The notes beneath the pieces are model-generated. The model did no database searches and was not told where the DNA came from. It saw nothing but the letters and a program-made list of their open reading frames with translations. Position numbers and translations under genes: made by a program. 5,309 nt of DNA from Acidimicrobiia bacterium (GTDB lineage: Bacteria > Actinomycetota > Acidimicrobiia > Acidimicrobiales > Iamiaceae), in NCBI GenBank assembly GCA_019247975.1, contig JAFBAD010000166.1:1-5309 (forward strand), written 5' to 3'. Below are positions 1 to 5,309 of this stretch, piece after piece. How positions within the stretch are numbered: position 1 is the stretch's first letter; every line of letters starts with the position of its first letter.

Positions 1-57
1 GCCGGGTTCCTCCTCAACGTGGCCCGCCACCCGAGGACCCCGCCCCGGACCGCATGA
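1..57 (+). CDS. ftsW: Probable FtsW C-terminus (partial, 5' end outside window)
   Basis: An open frame enters from the left edge and gives 18 residues, AGFLLNVARHPRTPPRTA, before TGA at 55-57. A hydrophobic stub, then NVARH, then a Pro/Arg-rich polar tail resembles the cytoplasmic end of the SEDS protein FtsW, which has a last membrane helix followed by a short basic tail. FtsW is the septal peptidoglycan glycosyltransferase that polymerises lipid II. The stop overlaps the murG start as ATGA, and ftsW directly before murG is the usual order in actinobacterial and many other dcw clusters. The identification rests mostly on that context because no catalytic part is visible. Another membrane protein ending here cannot be excluded. 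Confidence 0.6.
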   Translation, partial: AGFLLNVARHPRTPPRTA

Positions 58-1175
58 CCTGGCTGCTGGTGGGAGGGGGCGGTACGGCCGGCCACCTGCT
101 CCCGGGTCTGGCGGTGGCCGAGGTGCTGGTCGAGCGGGGCCACGACCCGGCCACGATCCACTTCGCCGGCAGCGACCGGGGCGTCGAGGCCGAGATCGTC
201 CCTGCCGCGGGCTTCGGCCTCGACGAGCTGCCCGGCCGCGGGATCCAGCGCCGCCTCGCGCTGTCCAACGTGCGGGCCGCGATCGGTCTCGTGCGGGCGA
301 CGACGAAGGGCATCGGTCTCGTCCGCCGGCACCGGCCCGACGTCGTCGTCGTGCTGGGCGGCCACGCGAGCTTCGCGGTCGGCGTCGGCGCGGCCCTGAC
401 CCGCCGGCCGCTGATCCTGCTCGAGCAGAACGTGCGGGCCGGCGCGGTGAACCGCGTGCTGCGACGCTTCGCGACCGCCAGCGCGGTGTCCTTCGAGGGC
501 ACCGACCTCCCGCGGGCCACGGTGACCGGCAACCCGCTGCGCCCGGAGATCGCACGGGCTGCGGCGGCGCCCGACCGTGCCAAAGCGCGCGCCGAGCTGG
601 GCCTGCCGGCCGATCGCACGGTGATCGGCGTCGCCAGCGGCTCGCTCGGCTCGAAGCGGATCAACGACGCGGTCCGCGGCCTGGTCGAGCGCTGGTCGGA
701 CCGCGGCGACCTCGCGGTGCACCACGTGGTCGGCCGGCGCGACTGGTCGGCGTACTCGTCGACCGCAGCCACCGCGGAGGAGCAACCCGGGCGGCTGCTC
801 TACCGGGTGGTCGAGTACGAGCACCGCATGGACCTCCTGCTGCAGGCGGCCGACGTGGCGGTGACGCGCGCAGGGGGATCGGTGGCCGAGCTGGAGGCGC
901 TCGGCGTGCCCGCGGTCCTCGTCCCTCTGCCGATCGCCACGCGCGACCACCAGACCGCGAACGGCCGGGCGGTCGCGGCCGGCGGTGGCGCGGTCGTGGT
1001 CCCCGACGACGAGCTCGACGTCGACCGGCTGGAGCGCGAGCTCGCGGCGATCGTCGACGACCCCGACCGGCGGTCCGCCATGGCCGCGGCCATGCGCCGC
1101 TCGGCCCGGGTCGACGCGGCGGACCGGGTCGCCGACCTGGTCGAGGAGGTCGCGGCGGGCCGGGGAGCGAGCTGA
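54..1175 (+). CDS. murG: UDP-N-acetylglucosamine--N-acetylmuramyl-(pentapeptide) pyrophosphoryl-undecaprenol N-acetylglucosamine transferase MurG
   Basis: A 373-residue protein, normal MurG length. It transfers GlcNAc from UDP-GlcNAc to lipid I to make lipid II at the cytoplasmic membrane face (GT28 family, GT-B fold). The N-terminal acceptor domain has the glycine loop GGGGTAGH at residues 7-14 and a second glycine motif GGHAS at 102-106. TGNPLRPE (158-165) precedes the domain linker. The C-terminal UDP-GlcNAc domain has SGSLGS (195-200), RAGGSVAEL (272-280, with the expected uracil/ribose-contacting Glu at 279) and DHQTANG (298-304). Two usually conserved acceptor-side positions differ: Tyr of GGY is His104, and His of HEQN is Leu123. 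The ATG at 54 overlaps the upstream TGA. The nearest purine-rich stretch, GAGGA at 33-37, is 16 bases away, so initiation probably relies on coupling to the upstream gene. The gene is followed after 2 bases by murC. Identity is secure. Confidence 0.97.
   Translation: MTWLLVGGGGTAGHLLPGLAVAEVLVERGHDPATIHFAGSDRGVEAEIVPAAGFGLDELPGRGIQRRLALSNVRAAIGLVRATTKGIGLVRRHRPDVVVVLGGHASFAVGVGAALTRRPLILLEQNVRAGAVNRVLRRFATASAVSFEGTDLPRATVTGNPLRPEIARAAAAPDRAKARAELGLPADRTVIGVASGSLGSKRINDAVRGLVERWSDRGDLAVHHVVGRRDWSAYSSTAATAEEQPGRLLYRVVEYEHRMDLLLQAADVAVTRAGGSVAELEALGVPAVLVPLPIATRDHQTANGRAVAAGGGAVVVPDDELDVDRLERELAAIVDDPDRRSAMAAAMRRSARVDAADRVADLVEEVAAGRGAS
1162..1167 (+). promoter_or_regulatory. Ribosome binding site for murC
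   Basis: GGGGAG lies inside the last codons of murG, 10 bases before the GTG at 1178. It is the feature that supports this GTG as the murC start. The resulting N-terminus reaches the GVGGAGM nucleotide-fold motif after 14 residues, as expected for MurC. Confidence 0.6.
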
Positions 1176-1177
1176 GC

Positions 1178-2557
1178 GTGGGCATCGACCTCACCCGGCC
1201 GGTGGCGGTCCACGTGGTCGGCGTCGGCGGGGCCGGCATGGGCGCCATCGCGTCGGTGCTCGCCGCGATGGGCCACCGGGTGTCCGGCTCGGACCTCAAG
1301 GACTCCGTCGCGCTCGAGCGGCTGCGGGCCCAGGGGGTCACCGTCCACGTTGGACACGACGCCGCGAACGTCGGCGATGTCGACGCGGTCGCTGTGTCGA
1401 CCGCGATCCCGGCCGGCAACCCGGAGGTCCGGGCCGCGACCGAGCGGGGCATCGAGGTGCTCCGCCGGGCCGAGATCCTCACCGCGATCGCGGCGACCCG
1501 GCGCACCGTCGCGGTCTCGGGCACGCACGGAAAGACGACGACGTCGTCGATGCTCGCGCTCGTGCTGGTCGAGGCCGGGATGCGGCCGTCGTTCATCGTC
1601 GGCGGAGAGCTCAACGAGATCGGCTCCGGCGCGGTCTGGTCCGACGGCGAGTGGTTCGTGGTGGAGGCCGACGAGAGCGACGGCACGTTCGTGGAGATCG
1701 GCGCCGAGGTCGCGGTCGTCACCAGCATCGAGGCCGACCACCTCGACTTCTACGGCGATCTCGCGTCGATCGAAGGCGCCTTCGACCGCTTCCTCTCCGA
1801 GGCGCCGGGCCCGAACCTGGTGTGCGCCGACGATCCGGGCGCAGCCCGCCTGGGCCGGGCCCGCGGCGCGCTGACCTACGGCACCGACCCGGACGCCGAC
1901 TACCGCATCGTCGACCCGGTGACCGGCCGGCAGGGCAGCTCCTTCCAGCTCGCGCACGGCGGCGAGGTGCTGGGCACCGTCGAGCTGCCCGTGCCCGGCC
2001 TGCACAACATCCGCAACGCCACCGCGGCGATCGCCGCCGGCCTGGAGCTGGGAGCGCCGTTCGAGGCGGGGCGGTCCGCGCTGGCCCGCTACGCCGGGGT
2101 GGCCCGCCGCTTCCAGTTCCGCGGCGAGGTCGGCGGGATCACGGTGGTCGACGACTACGCCCACAACCCCGGCAAGGTGCGGGCGGTGCTGGCCGCAGCG
2201 GCGGCCGGCGGCTGGGCGCGCGTCGTCGCCGTCTTCCAGCCGCACCGCTACTCGCGGACCGCCGACCTCCATCGCGCCTTCGGCGATTCGTTCGTGGACG
2301 CCGACGTCGTCGTGCTCACCGACGTCTACGGAGCCGGCGAGCAACCGCGGCCGGGTGTCACCGGCAAGCTCATCGTGAACGCGGTCCTCGACGCCCACCC
2401 GCGCACCCGGGTCGTGTGGCTGCCCCGCCGGGACGACATCGCCCCCTTCCTCGCCGGGGAGCTCCGCCCCGGCGACCTGTGCCTGACCCTCGGTGCGGGC
2501 GACATCACCTCGTTGCCCGACGAGCTGCTCGACCGGCTCGAGGCGCGGGCCGGGTGA
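1178..2557 (+). CDS. murC: UDP-N-acetylmuramate--L-alanine ligase MurC
   Basis: A 459-residue protein of typical MurC length. It ligates L-Ala to UDP-MurNAc with ATP, the first step of stem-peptide assembly in the cytoplasm. All three Mur-ligase domains are visible. The N-terminal UDP-MurNAc-binding fold has GVGGAGMGAIA at 15-25 and SGSD at 36-39. The central ATPase has the P-loop GTHGKTT at 115-121, EADESDG at 163-169, the segment EADHLDFYG at 185-193 and LHNIRNA at 275-281. The C-terminal domain has DDYAHNPGK at 325-333, QPHRYSR at 354-360 and DVYGAGE at 382-388. The usual DDYAHHP reads DDYAHNP here, with Asn329 in place of the second His. The start is a GTG 2 bases after murG. Its stop overlaps the murB GTG, so murB translation is probably coupled to it. 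HEQ-type or MurE/MurF substrate motifs are not seen, and Mpl is unlikely given the N-terminal sequence and neighbours. Confidence 0.97.
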   Translation: MGIDLTRPVAVHVVGVGGAGMGAIASVLAAMGHRVSGSDLKDSVALERLRAQGVTVHVGHDAANVGDVDAVAVSTAIPAGNPEVRAATERGIEVLRRAEILTAIAATRRTVAVSGTHGKTTTSSMLALVLVEAGMRPSFIVGGELNEIGSGAVWSDGEWFVVEADESDGTFVEIGAEVAVVTSIEADHLDFYGDLASIEGAFDRFLSEAPGPNLVCADDPGAARLGRARGALTYGTDPDADYRIVDPVTGRQGSSFQLAHGGEVLGTVELPVPGLHNIRNATAAIAAGLELGAPFEAGRSALARYAGVARRFQFRGEVGGITVVDDYAHNPGKVRAVLAAAAAGGWARVVAVFQPHRYSRTADLHRAFGDSFVDADVVVLTDVYGAGEQPRPGVTGKLIVNAVLDAHPRTRVVWLPRRDDIAPFLAGELRPGDLCLTLGAGDITSLPDELLDRLEARAG

Positions 2558-3477
2558 CCGAGCTGGCCGGCGCGGTGGCCGAGGCCGCCGCGCGGCTCGG
2601 CCCCCGGGCGCGGCGGGACGTTCCCATCGGGCCGCTGACGACCTACCGGGTGGGCGGGTCGGCCGCGGTCTTCGTCGACGTCGACGACGAAGCCGACCTG
2701 GCCGCGCTCGCCGCGGCGGTCGCCGCGACCGGCGCGCCGACGTTGGCGGTCGGACGGGGGTCGAACCTGCTCGTCGCCGACCGCGGCTTCCCGGGCATCG
2801 CCTTCCGCCTCGGCGACGCCTTCGCCGCGATCGATCGGTCCGACGACGACCCGTCCCACGTCCTCGCGGGAGGAGCGGCCAGCCTCCCGGTGGTGGCCCG
2901 GCGCACGGTGGGATGGTCGCTCAGCGGCTTCGAGTGGGCGGTGGGCGTGCCGGGCTCGATCGGCGGCGCGGTGCGCATGAACGCCGGCGGGCACGGGTCG
3001 GACATGGCGGCCACCCTGGTGAGGGTCCGCGTGGTGGATCTGCAGGGGGACAACGATGACGTGGTGCCCGCGTCGGCCCTGGACCTCCGCTACCGCGGCT
3101 CGTCGATCGGGCCGGCCTCGCTCGTGGTGTGGGCCGAGCTCGGCCTCGAACCCGGCGACCGCGCCGGCGGCGAGGCGCTGCTGAGCGAGATCGTGCAGTG
3201 GCGCCGAGCCAACCAACCCGGCGGGCAGAACGCCGGCTCGGTGTTCACCAACCCGCCCGACGACTCGGCTGGCCGCCTGGTCGATGTGGCCGGCGGCAAG
3301 GGCCTGCGGATCGGCAGCGCCGAGGTGTCGACGAAGCACGCCAACTTCATCCAGGCCGACGAGGGGGGTTCGGCCGACGACGTGCGGGCGCTGATGGACG
3401 AGGTCCGGGCCCGGGTGCGGGCCCAGACCGGCGTCGAGCTCGTGCCCGAGACGTGCCTCGTCGGGTTCGACCCGTGA
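2554..3477 (+). CDS. murB: UDP-N-acetylenolpyruvoylglucosamine reductase MurB
   Basis: A 307-residue FAD-dependent reductase that uses NADPH to turn UDP-GlcNAc-enolpyruvate into UDP-MurNAc, the substrate of the MurC encoded next door. FAD-binding motifs are TTYRVGGSA (29-37), VGRGSNLLV (66-74), the GFEWAVGVPGSIGG stretch at 125-138 and MNAGGHG (142-148). Expected catalytic-site residues are present: YR at 180-181, Ser229 in NAGSVFTNP as the proton donor, and Glu299 in LVPET. The last motif is normally LEPEV, so the first Glu is Val here while the catalytic one remains. The length and lack of a tyrosine loop insertion suggest the S. aureus-like type II enzyme. The frame stays open far upstream through murC, but that part is an Arg-rich shadow. 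GTG at 2554 is chosen because it forms a GTGA overlap with the murC stop and GAGG at 2540-2543 sits 10 bases before it. Confidence 0.96.
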   Translation: MTELAGAVAEAAARLGPRARRDVPIGPLTTYRVGGSAAVFVDVDDEADLAALAAAVAATGAPTLAVGRGSNLLVADRGFPGIAFRLGDAFAAIDRSDDDPSHVLAGGAASLPVVARRTVGWSLSGFEWAVGVPGSIGGAVRMNAGGHGSDMAATLVRVRVVDLQGDNDDVVPASALDLRYRGSSIGPASLVVWAELGLEPGDRAGGEALLSEIVQWRRANQPGGQNAGSVFTNPPDDSAGRLVDVAGGKGLRIGSAEVSTKHANFIQADEGGSADDVRALMDEVRARVRAQTGVELVPETCLVGFDP

Positions 3478-4274
3478 CCGCCGACGAGCGCCGGCCCCGG
3501 CCCCGGCCGCGGCGCGACCCGAACCTCCACCCCCGCATGCGGGCCCGGCGCATCGAGGTGCGCCGGGACGAGGGCCGCCGCCGCCGGTTGCGCCTGGCGA
3601 TCGTGGCCGCGGTGCTCGCGGTCGTGGCCCTGGCCGTGGTGGTCATCCGCTCGCCGATCCTCGACGTCGACCGCGTGCAGGTGGCCGGGACGGTGCGCAC
3701 CACACCGGCCGAGGTCCGCAAGGCGGCCGGCATCCGGCCGGGCGCGGCGATGGTCGACCTGGACACCGGCTCGATCGCCAAGCGGGTCGAGGCCCGGCCG
3801 TGGGTGGCCCGGGTGACGGTGCAGCGCCGCTGGCCGTCGACGGTCGAGGTGCGGGTCACCGAGCGCGAGCCGGTGGCCCAGGCGCGGGCCGGGACGCGCT
3901 GGGCGGTGCTCGATCGCACCGGTCGGGTGGTGACCGTCGGCCGCACGCCGCAGCCGGACCTGGTCGAGGTGACCGGCGTCGACCCGGGACCGCCGGGCTC
4001 GTCGGTCGGCCGGCGCGAAGCGCTCGACGTCGCCGCCGCGCTCGGGGCGCGGCTGGGCGCAGAAGCGGGCCGGATCCGCCGGGGGAGCGACGGCCTCGAC
4101 CTCGTGCTCCGGAACGGCGTCGTGGTGCACCTCGGCTCGGTCGACCAGCTCGACGACAAGCTCGTCGCGCTCGACGCCATCCTCACCAAGGCGGTGCCCG
4201 ATCCGCCGATCGCGACGATCGACGTGCGGGTGCCCTCCAGCCCCGTGCTGACCCGAGCCGGGAACCGTTCTTGA
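3474..4274 (+). CDS. ftsQ: Cell division protein FtsQ (POTRA-domain divisome protein)
   Basis: A 266-residue single-pass membrane protein. Residues 1-40 are a cytoplasmic tail with 17 arginines, including an Arg-Pro run at 6-14. A hydrophobic segment at about 41-58 (LAIVAAVLAVVALAVVVI) is the transmembrane helix. The outer part starts with a POTRA domain at about 61-131, containing VDRVQVAG (65-72), then RPWVARVTVQRRWPSTVEV (108-126) and VTEREPVA (128-135), all typical of FtsQ/DivIB. A beta domain follows to about 255. In the family, FtsQ recruits FtsL/FtsB and helps regulate septal synthesis by FtsW/FtsI. GTG at 3474 overlaps the murB stop as GTGA. No clear Shine-Dalgarno site precedes it, so coupling to murB is likely. 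An ATG at 3537 (Met22) is the alternative start and would keep the membrane segment but halve the basic tail. The stop codon lies within the candidate ftsZ promoter. Confidence 0.94.
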   Translation: MTADERRPRPRPRRDPNLHPRMRARRIEVRRDEGRRRRLRLAIVAAVLAVVALAVVVIRSPILDVDRVQVAGTVRTTPAEVRKAAGIRPGAAMVDLDTGSIAKRVEARPWVARVTVQRRWPSTVEVRVTEREPVAQARAGTRWAVLDRTGRVVTVGRTPQPDLVEVTGVDPGPPGSSVGRREALDVAAALGARLGAEAGRIRRGSDGLDLVLRNGVVVHLGSVDQLDDKLVALDAILTKAVPDPPIATIDVRVPSSPVLTRAGNRS

Positions 4275-4299
4275 CCGAGGGGAGCGCAATGCGTAGGGT
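4271..4299 (+). promoter_or_regulatory. Candidate housekeeping-sigma promoter for ftsZ
   Basis: TTGACC at 4271-4276 matches five of six bases of the -35 consensus TTGACA. TAGGGT at 4294-4299 fits the actinobacterial -10 pattern TAnnnT. The spacer is exactly 17 bases. The -35 box contains the ftsQ stop codon TGA (4272-4274). Transcription would start near 4305-4307, giving a leader of about 98 bases before the ftsZ ATG. Dedicated ftsZ promoters between ftsQ and ftsZ are known in actinobacteria such as Streptomyces. The motif match is seen directly; activity is inferred. Confidence 0.6.
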
Positions 4300-4325
4300 T
4301 TCGACCACAACAAGAGCTTTACATA

Positions 4326-4348
4326 ACCCTCGACCTCGACTTGAGGGT
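4326..4348 (+). repeat. Inverted repeat with tandem CTCGAC hexamers in the ftsZ leader
   Basis: ACCCTC (4326-4331) pairs perfectly with GAGGGT (4343-4348). The stem can extend by a G-T wobble (4332/4342) and an A-T pair (4333/4341), leaving a 7-base loop. Overlapping it, CTCGAC occurs twice in tandem at 4329-4334 and 4335-4340. The element lies 55 bases before the ftsZ start and within the leader of the candidate promoter. There is no T-tract after it, so it is not a convincing intrinsic terminator. It could be an operator or an RNA hairpin acting on ftsZ, or chance. Confidence 0.4.
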
Positions 4349-4386
4349 AAGACGACTCCTGGATCCGCTCGTCAGACCCCTCGCTC

Positions 4387-4393
4387 GGAGGTG
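4387..4393 (+). promoter_or_regulatory. Strong ribosome binding site for ftsZ
   Basis: GGAGGTG is complementary to the CACCTCC anti-Shine-Dalgarno sequence and lies 10 bases before the ATG at 4404. It is the best Shine-Dalgarno site in the window, in keeping with FtsZ being needed in much larger amounts than FtsQ or the Mur enzymes. GGAG (4387-4390) could pair with CTCC (4396-4399) in a weak 4-bp hairpin. Confidence 0.75.
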
Positions 4394-4403
4394 CACTCCA
4401 ACC

Positions 4404-5309
4404 ATGGCCGGTAACCCGCAGAACTACCTCGCGGTCATCAAGGTGGTCGGGATCGGTGGTGGCGGCGTGAACGCCGTCAACCGCATGATCGACGCCGGCC
4501 TCAAGGGCGTGGAGTTCATCGCCATCAACACCGACGCCCAGGCGCTGCTGATGAGCGACGCGGACGTGAAGCTCGACATCGGTCGCGAGCTGACCCGGGG
4601 GCTCGGCGCGGGCAGCGATCCCGACGTCGGCCGGGAGGCGGCCGAGGCTCACCGCGAGGAGATCGAGGAGGTGCTCAAGGGCGCCGACATGGTGTTCATC
4701 ACCGCCGGCAAGGGCGGTGGCACCGGCACCGGTGGCGCCCCGGTGGTCGCCGAGGTCGCGAAGACCATCGGCGCGCTCACGATCGGCGTCGTCACCCGAC
4801 CGTTCTCCTTCGAGGGTCGGCGCCGTTCGGTGCAGGCCGACCAGGGCATCCAGAAGCTCAAGGAGAAGGTCGACACCCAGATCGTCATCCCGAACGACCG
4901 GTTGCTCACCGTCTCCAACGAGAAGACGTCGGTCCTCAACGCGTTCAAGATGGCCGACGAGGTCCTGCTGCAGGGCGTGCAGGGCATCACCGACCTCATC
5001 ACCACGCCCGGCCTGATCAACACCGACTTCGCCGACGTGAAGATGATCATGAGCAACGCCGGCTCGGCGCTCATGGGCATCGGTTACGCGTCGGGCGAGG
5101 GTCGCGCGCTGCAGGCGGCCCGCAACGCGATCTCGAGCCCGCTGCTCGAGGCGTCGATCGAAGGCGCCCGCGGGATCCTGCTCAGCATCTCGGGCGGCAG
5201 CGACCTCGGTCTGTTCGAGGTGAACGAGGCGGCCGAGGTCATCCACGGCGTCGCCCACCCCGACGCCAACATCATCTTCGGCGCCGTGATCGATGACGAG
5301 ATGGGCGAC
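4404..5309 (+). CDS. ftsZ: Cell division GTPase FtsZ (partial, 3' end outside window)
   Basis: The first 302 residues of the tubulin-like GTPase that polymerises into the cytoplasmic Z-ring. The nucleotide-binding domain has GIGGGGVNAVNRM (16-28), NTDAQAL (42-48), the tubulin signature GGGTGTG (104-110), RPFSFEGRRR (132-141, with the GTP-contacting Glu137 and Arg141) and Asp185 at the expected guanine-binding place. The catalytic T7 loop supplied to the neighbouring subunit is intact: NTDFAD at 206-211 with Asp208 and Asp211. The C-terminal domain is present up to VIDDEMGD. Probably only about a dozen residues of the folded domain, the disordered linker and the C-terminal interaction peptide are missing. 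Residue 103, just before the signature, is Lys, where Met or Glu is more usual. The ATG is supported by GGAGGTG 10 bases upstream and by an N-terminus that fits the family. A 129-base leader with its own candidate promoter separates it from ftsQ. Confidence 0.98.
   Translation, partial: MAGNPQNYLAVIKVVGIGGGGVNAVNRMIDAGLKGVEFIAINTDAQALLMSDADVKLDIGRELTRGLGAGSDPDVGREAAEAHREEIEEVLKGADMVFITAGKGGGTGTGGAPVVAEVAKTIGALTIGVVTRPFSFEGRRRSVQADQGIQKLKEKVDTQIVIPNDRLLTVSNEKTSVLNAFKMADEVLLQGVQGITDLITTPGLINTDFADVKMIMSNAGSALMGIGYASGEGRALQAARNAISSPLLEASIEGARGILLSISGGSDLGLFEVNEAAEVIHGVAHPDANIIFGAVIDDEMGD

Noticed and set aside
1536..1549. Perfect 14-bp palindrome CGACGACGTCGTCG inside murC.
   Set aside because: It is fully explained by ACG and TCG codons for the Thr-Thr-Thr-Ser-Ser part of the P-loop region, a constrained catalytic motif.
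800..2398. Long open frame on the minus strand across murG and murC (532 codons).
   Set aside because: High-GC genes leave long antisense frames open. The product is low-complexity, rich in Arg, Gly, Asp and His, with no recognisable motif, and the + strand genes are certain.
985..2553. In-frame upstream extension of murB beginning inside murG.
   Set aside because: The extension is an Arg/Gly-rich shadow of murC in another frame. MurB homology starts after the GTG at 2554, and the total length then matches the family.
4326..4360. Intrinsic terminator between ftsQ and ftsZ.
   Set aside because: The stem is short and no run of T follows it, and the genes on both sides belong to one co-oriented cluster.
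4387..4399. Hairpin that hides the ftsZ ribosome binding site (GGAG with CTCC).
   Set aside because: Four base pairs around a 5-base loop is too weak to claim without structural or comparative support.
4289..4414. A 41-codon frame (MRRVSTTTRALHN...) between ftsQ and ftsZ, preceded by GAGGGGAG and overlapping the ftsZ start by 11 bases.
   Set aside because: Its codons (AGA, TTA, ACA, CAT, CGA) are unlike those of every gene here, third positions are AT-rich, it has no recognisable domain, the Shine-Dalgarno spacing is only 4 bases, and its start lies upstream of the predicted ftsZ transcript start. It is better explained as promoter and leader DNA.
3090..5258. Long open frame on the minus strand across murB, ftsQ, the gap and ftsZ (722 codons).
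   Set aside because: It has the same composition-driven cause, shows no family motif, and overlaps three well-identified genes.

Overview
This window is a stretch of the division and cell wall (dcw) cluster of a high-GC bacterium, read entirely on the + strand. It holds the last codons of a probable ftsW, complete murG, murC, murB and ftsQ genes, a short regulatory gap, and the first 302 codons of ftsZ, which runs off the right edge. I see no mobile element, CRISPR array, tRNA, rRNA or defence-type cassette. I do not see an undescribed system here; the points of interest are regulatory and residue-level details.

Organism (inference): base composition is very GC-rich, with third codon positions almost all G or C and frequent GTG starts. 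FtsZ carries the actinobacterial-style GGGTGTGGAPVVA signature followed by RPFSFEGRRR. The order ftsW-murG-murC-murB-ftsQ-ftsZ fits an actinomycete with murB kept inside the cluster. A MurG with GGGTAGH and DHQTANG motifs points, weakly, towards a deep-branching class such as Acidimicrobiia. This rests on pattern recognition only.

Layout: positions 1-57 are the C-terminal tail of a probable FtsW, whose TGA overlaps the murG ATG. murG (54-1175) is followed after 2 bases by murC (GTG, 1178-2557). murB starts on a GTG that overlaps the murC stop (2554-3477), and ftsQ starts on a GTG that overlaps the murB stop (3474-4274). The genes from ftsW to ftsQ therefore look like one translationally coupled transcript. 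Positions 4275-4403 are a non-coding leader of about 50% GC in its middle. It has a good candidate promoter whose -35 box overlaps the ftsQ stop codon, a small hairpin with a tandem CTCGAC repeat, and a strong Shine-Dalgarno site. ftsZ (4404 to the end) follows and is probably expressed both by read-through and from its own promoter.

How the genes work together: MurB and MurC make UDP-MurNAc and then UDP-MurNAc-L-Ala in the cytoplasm. MurG adds GlcNAc to lipid I on the inner membrane face to give lipid II. FtsW uses lipid II as the septal glycan polymerase. FtsQ links the periplasmic divisome to the cytoplasmic side, and FtsZ forms the Z-ring that positions the machinery. The cluster couples precursor supply to septum formation.
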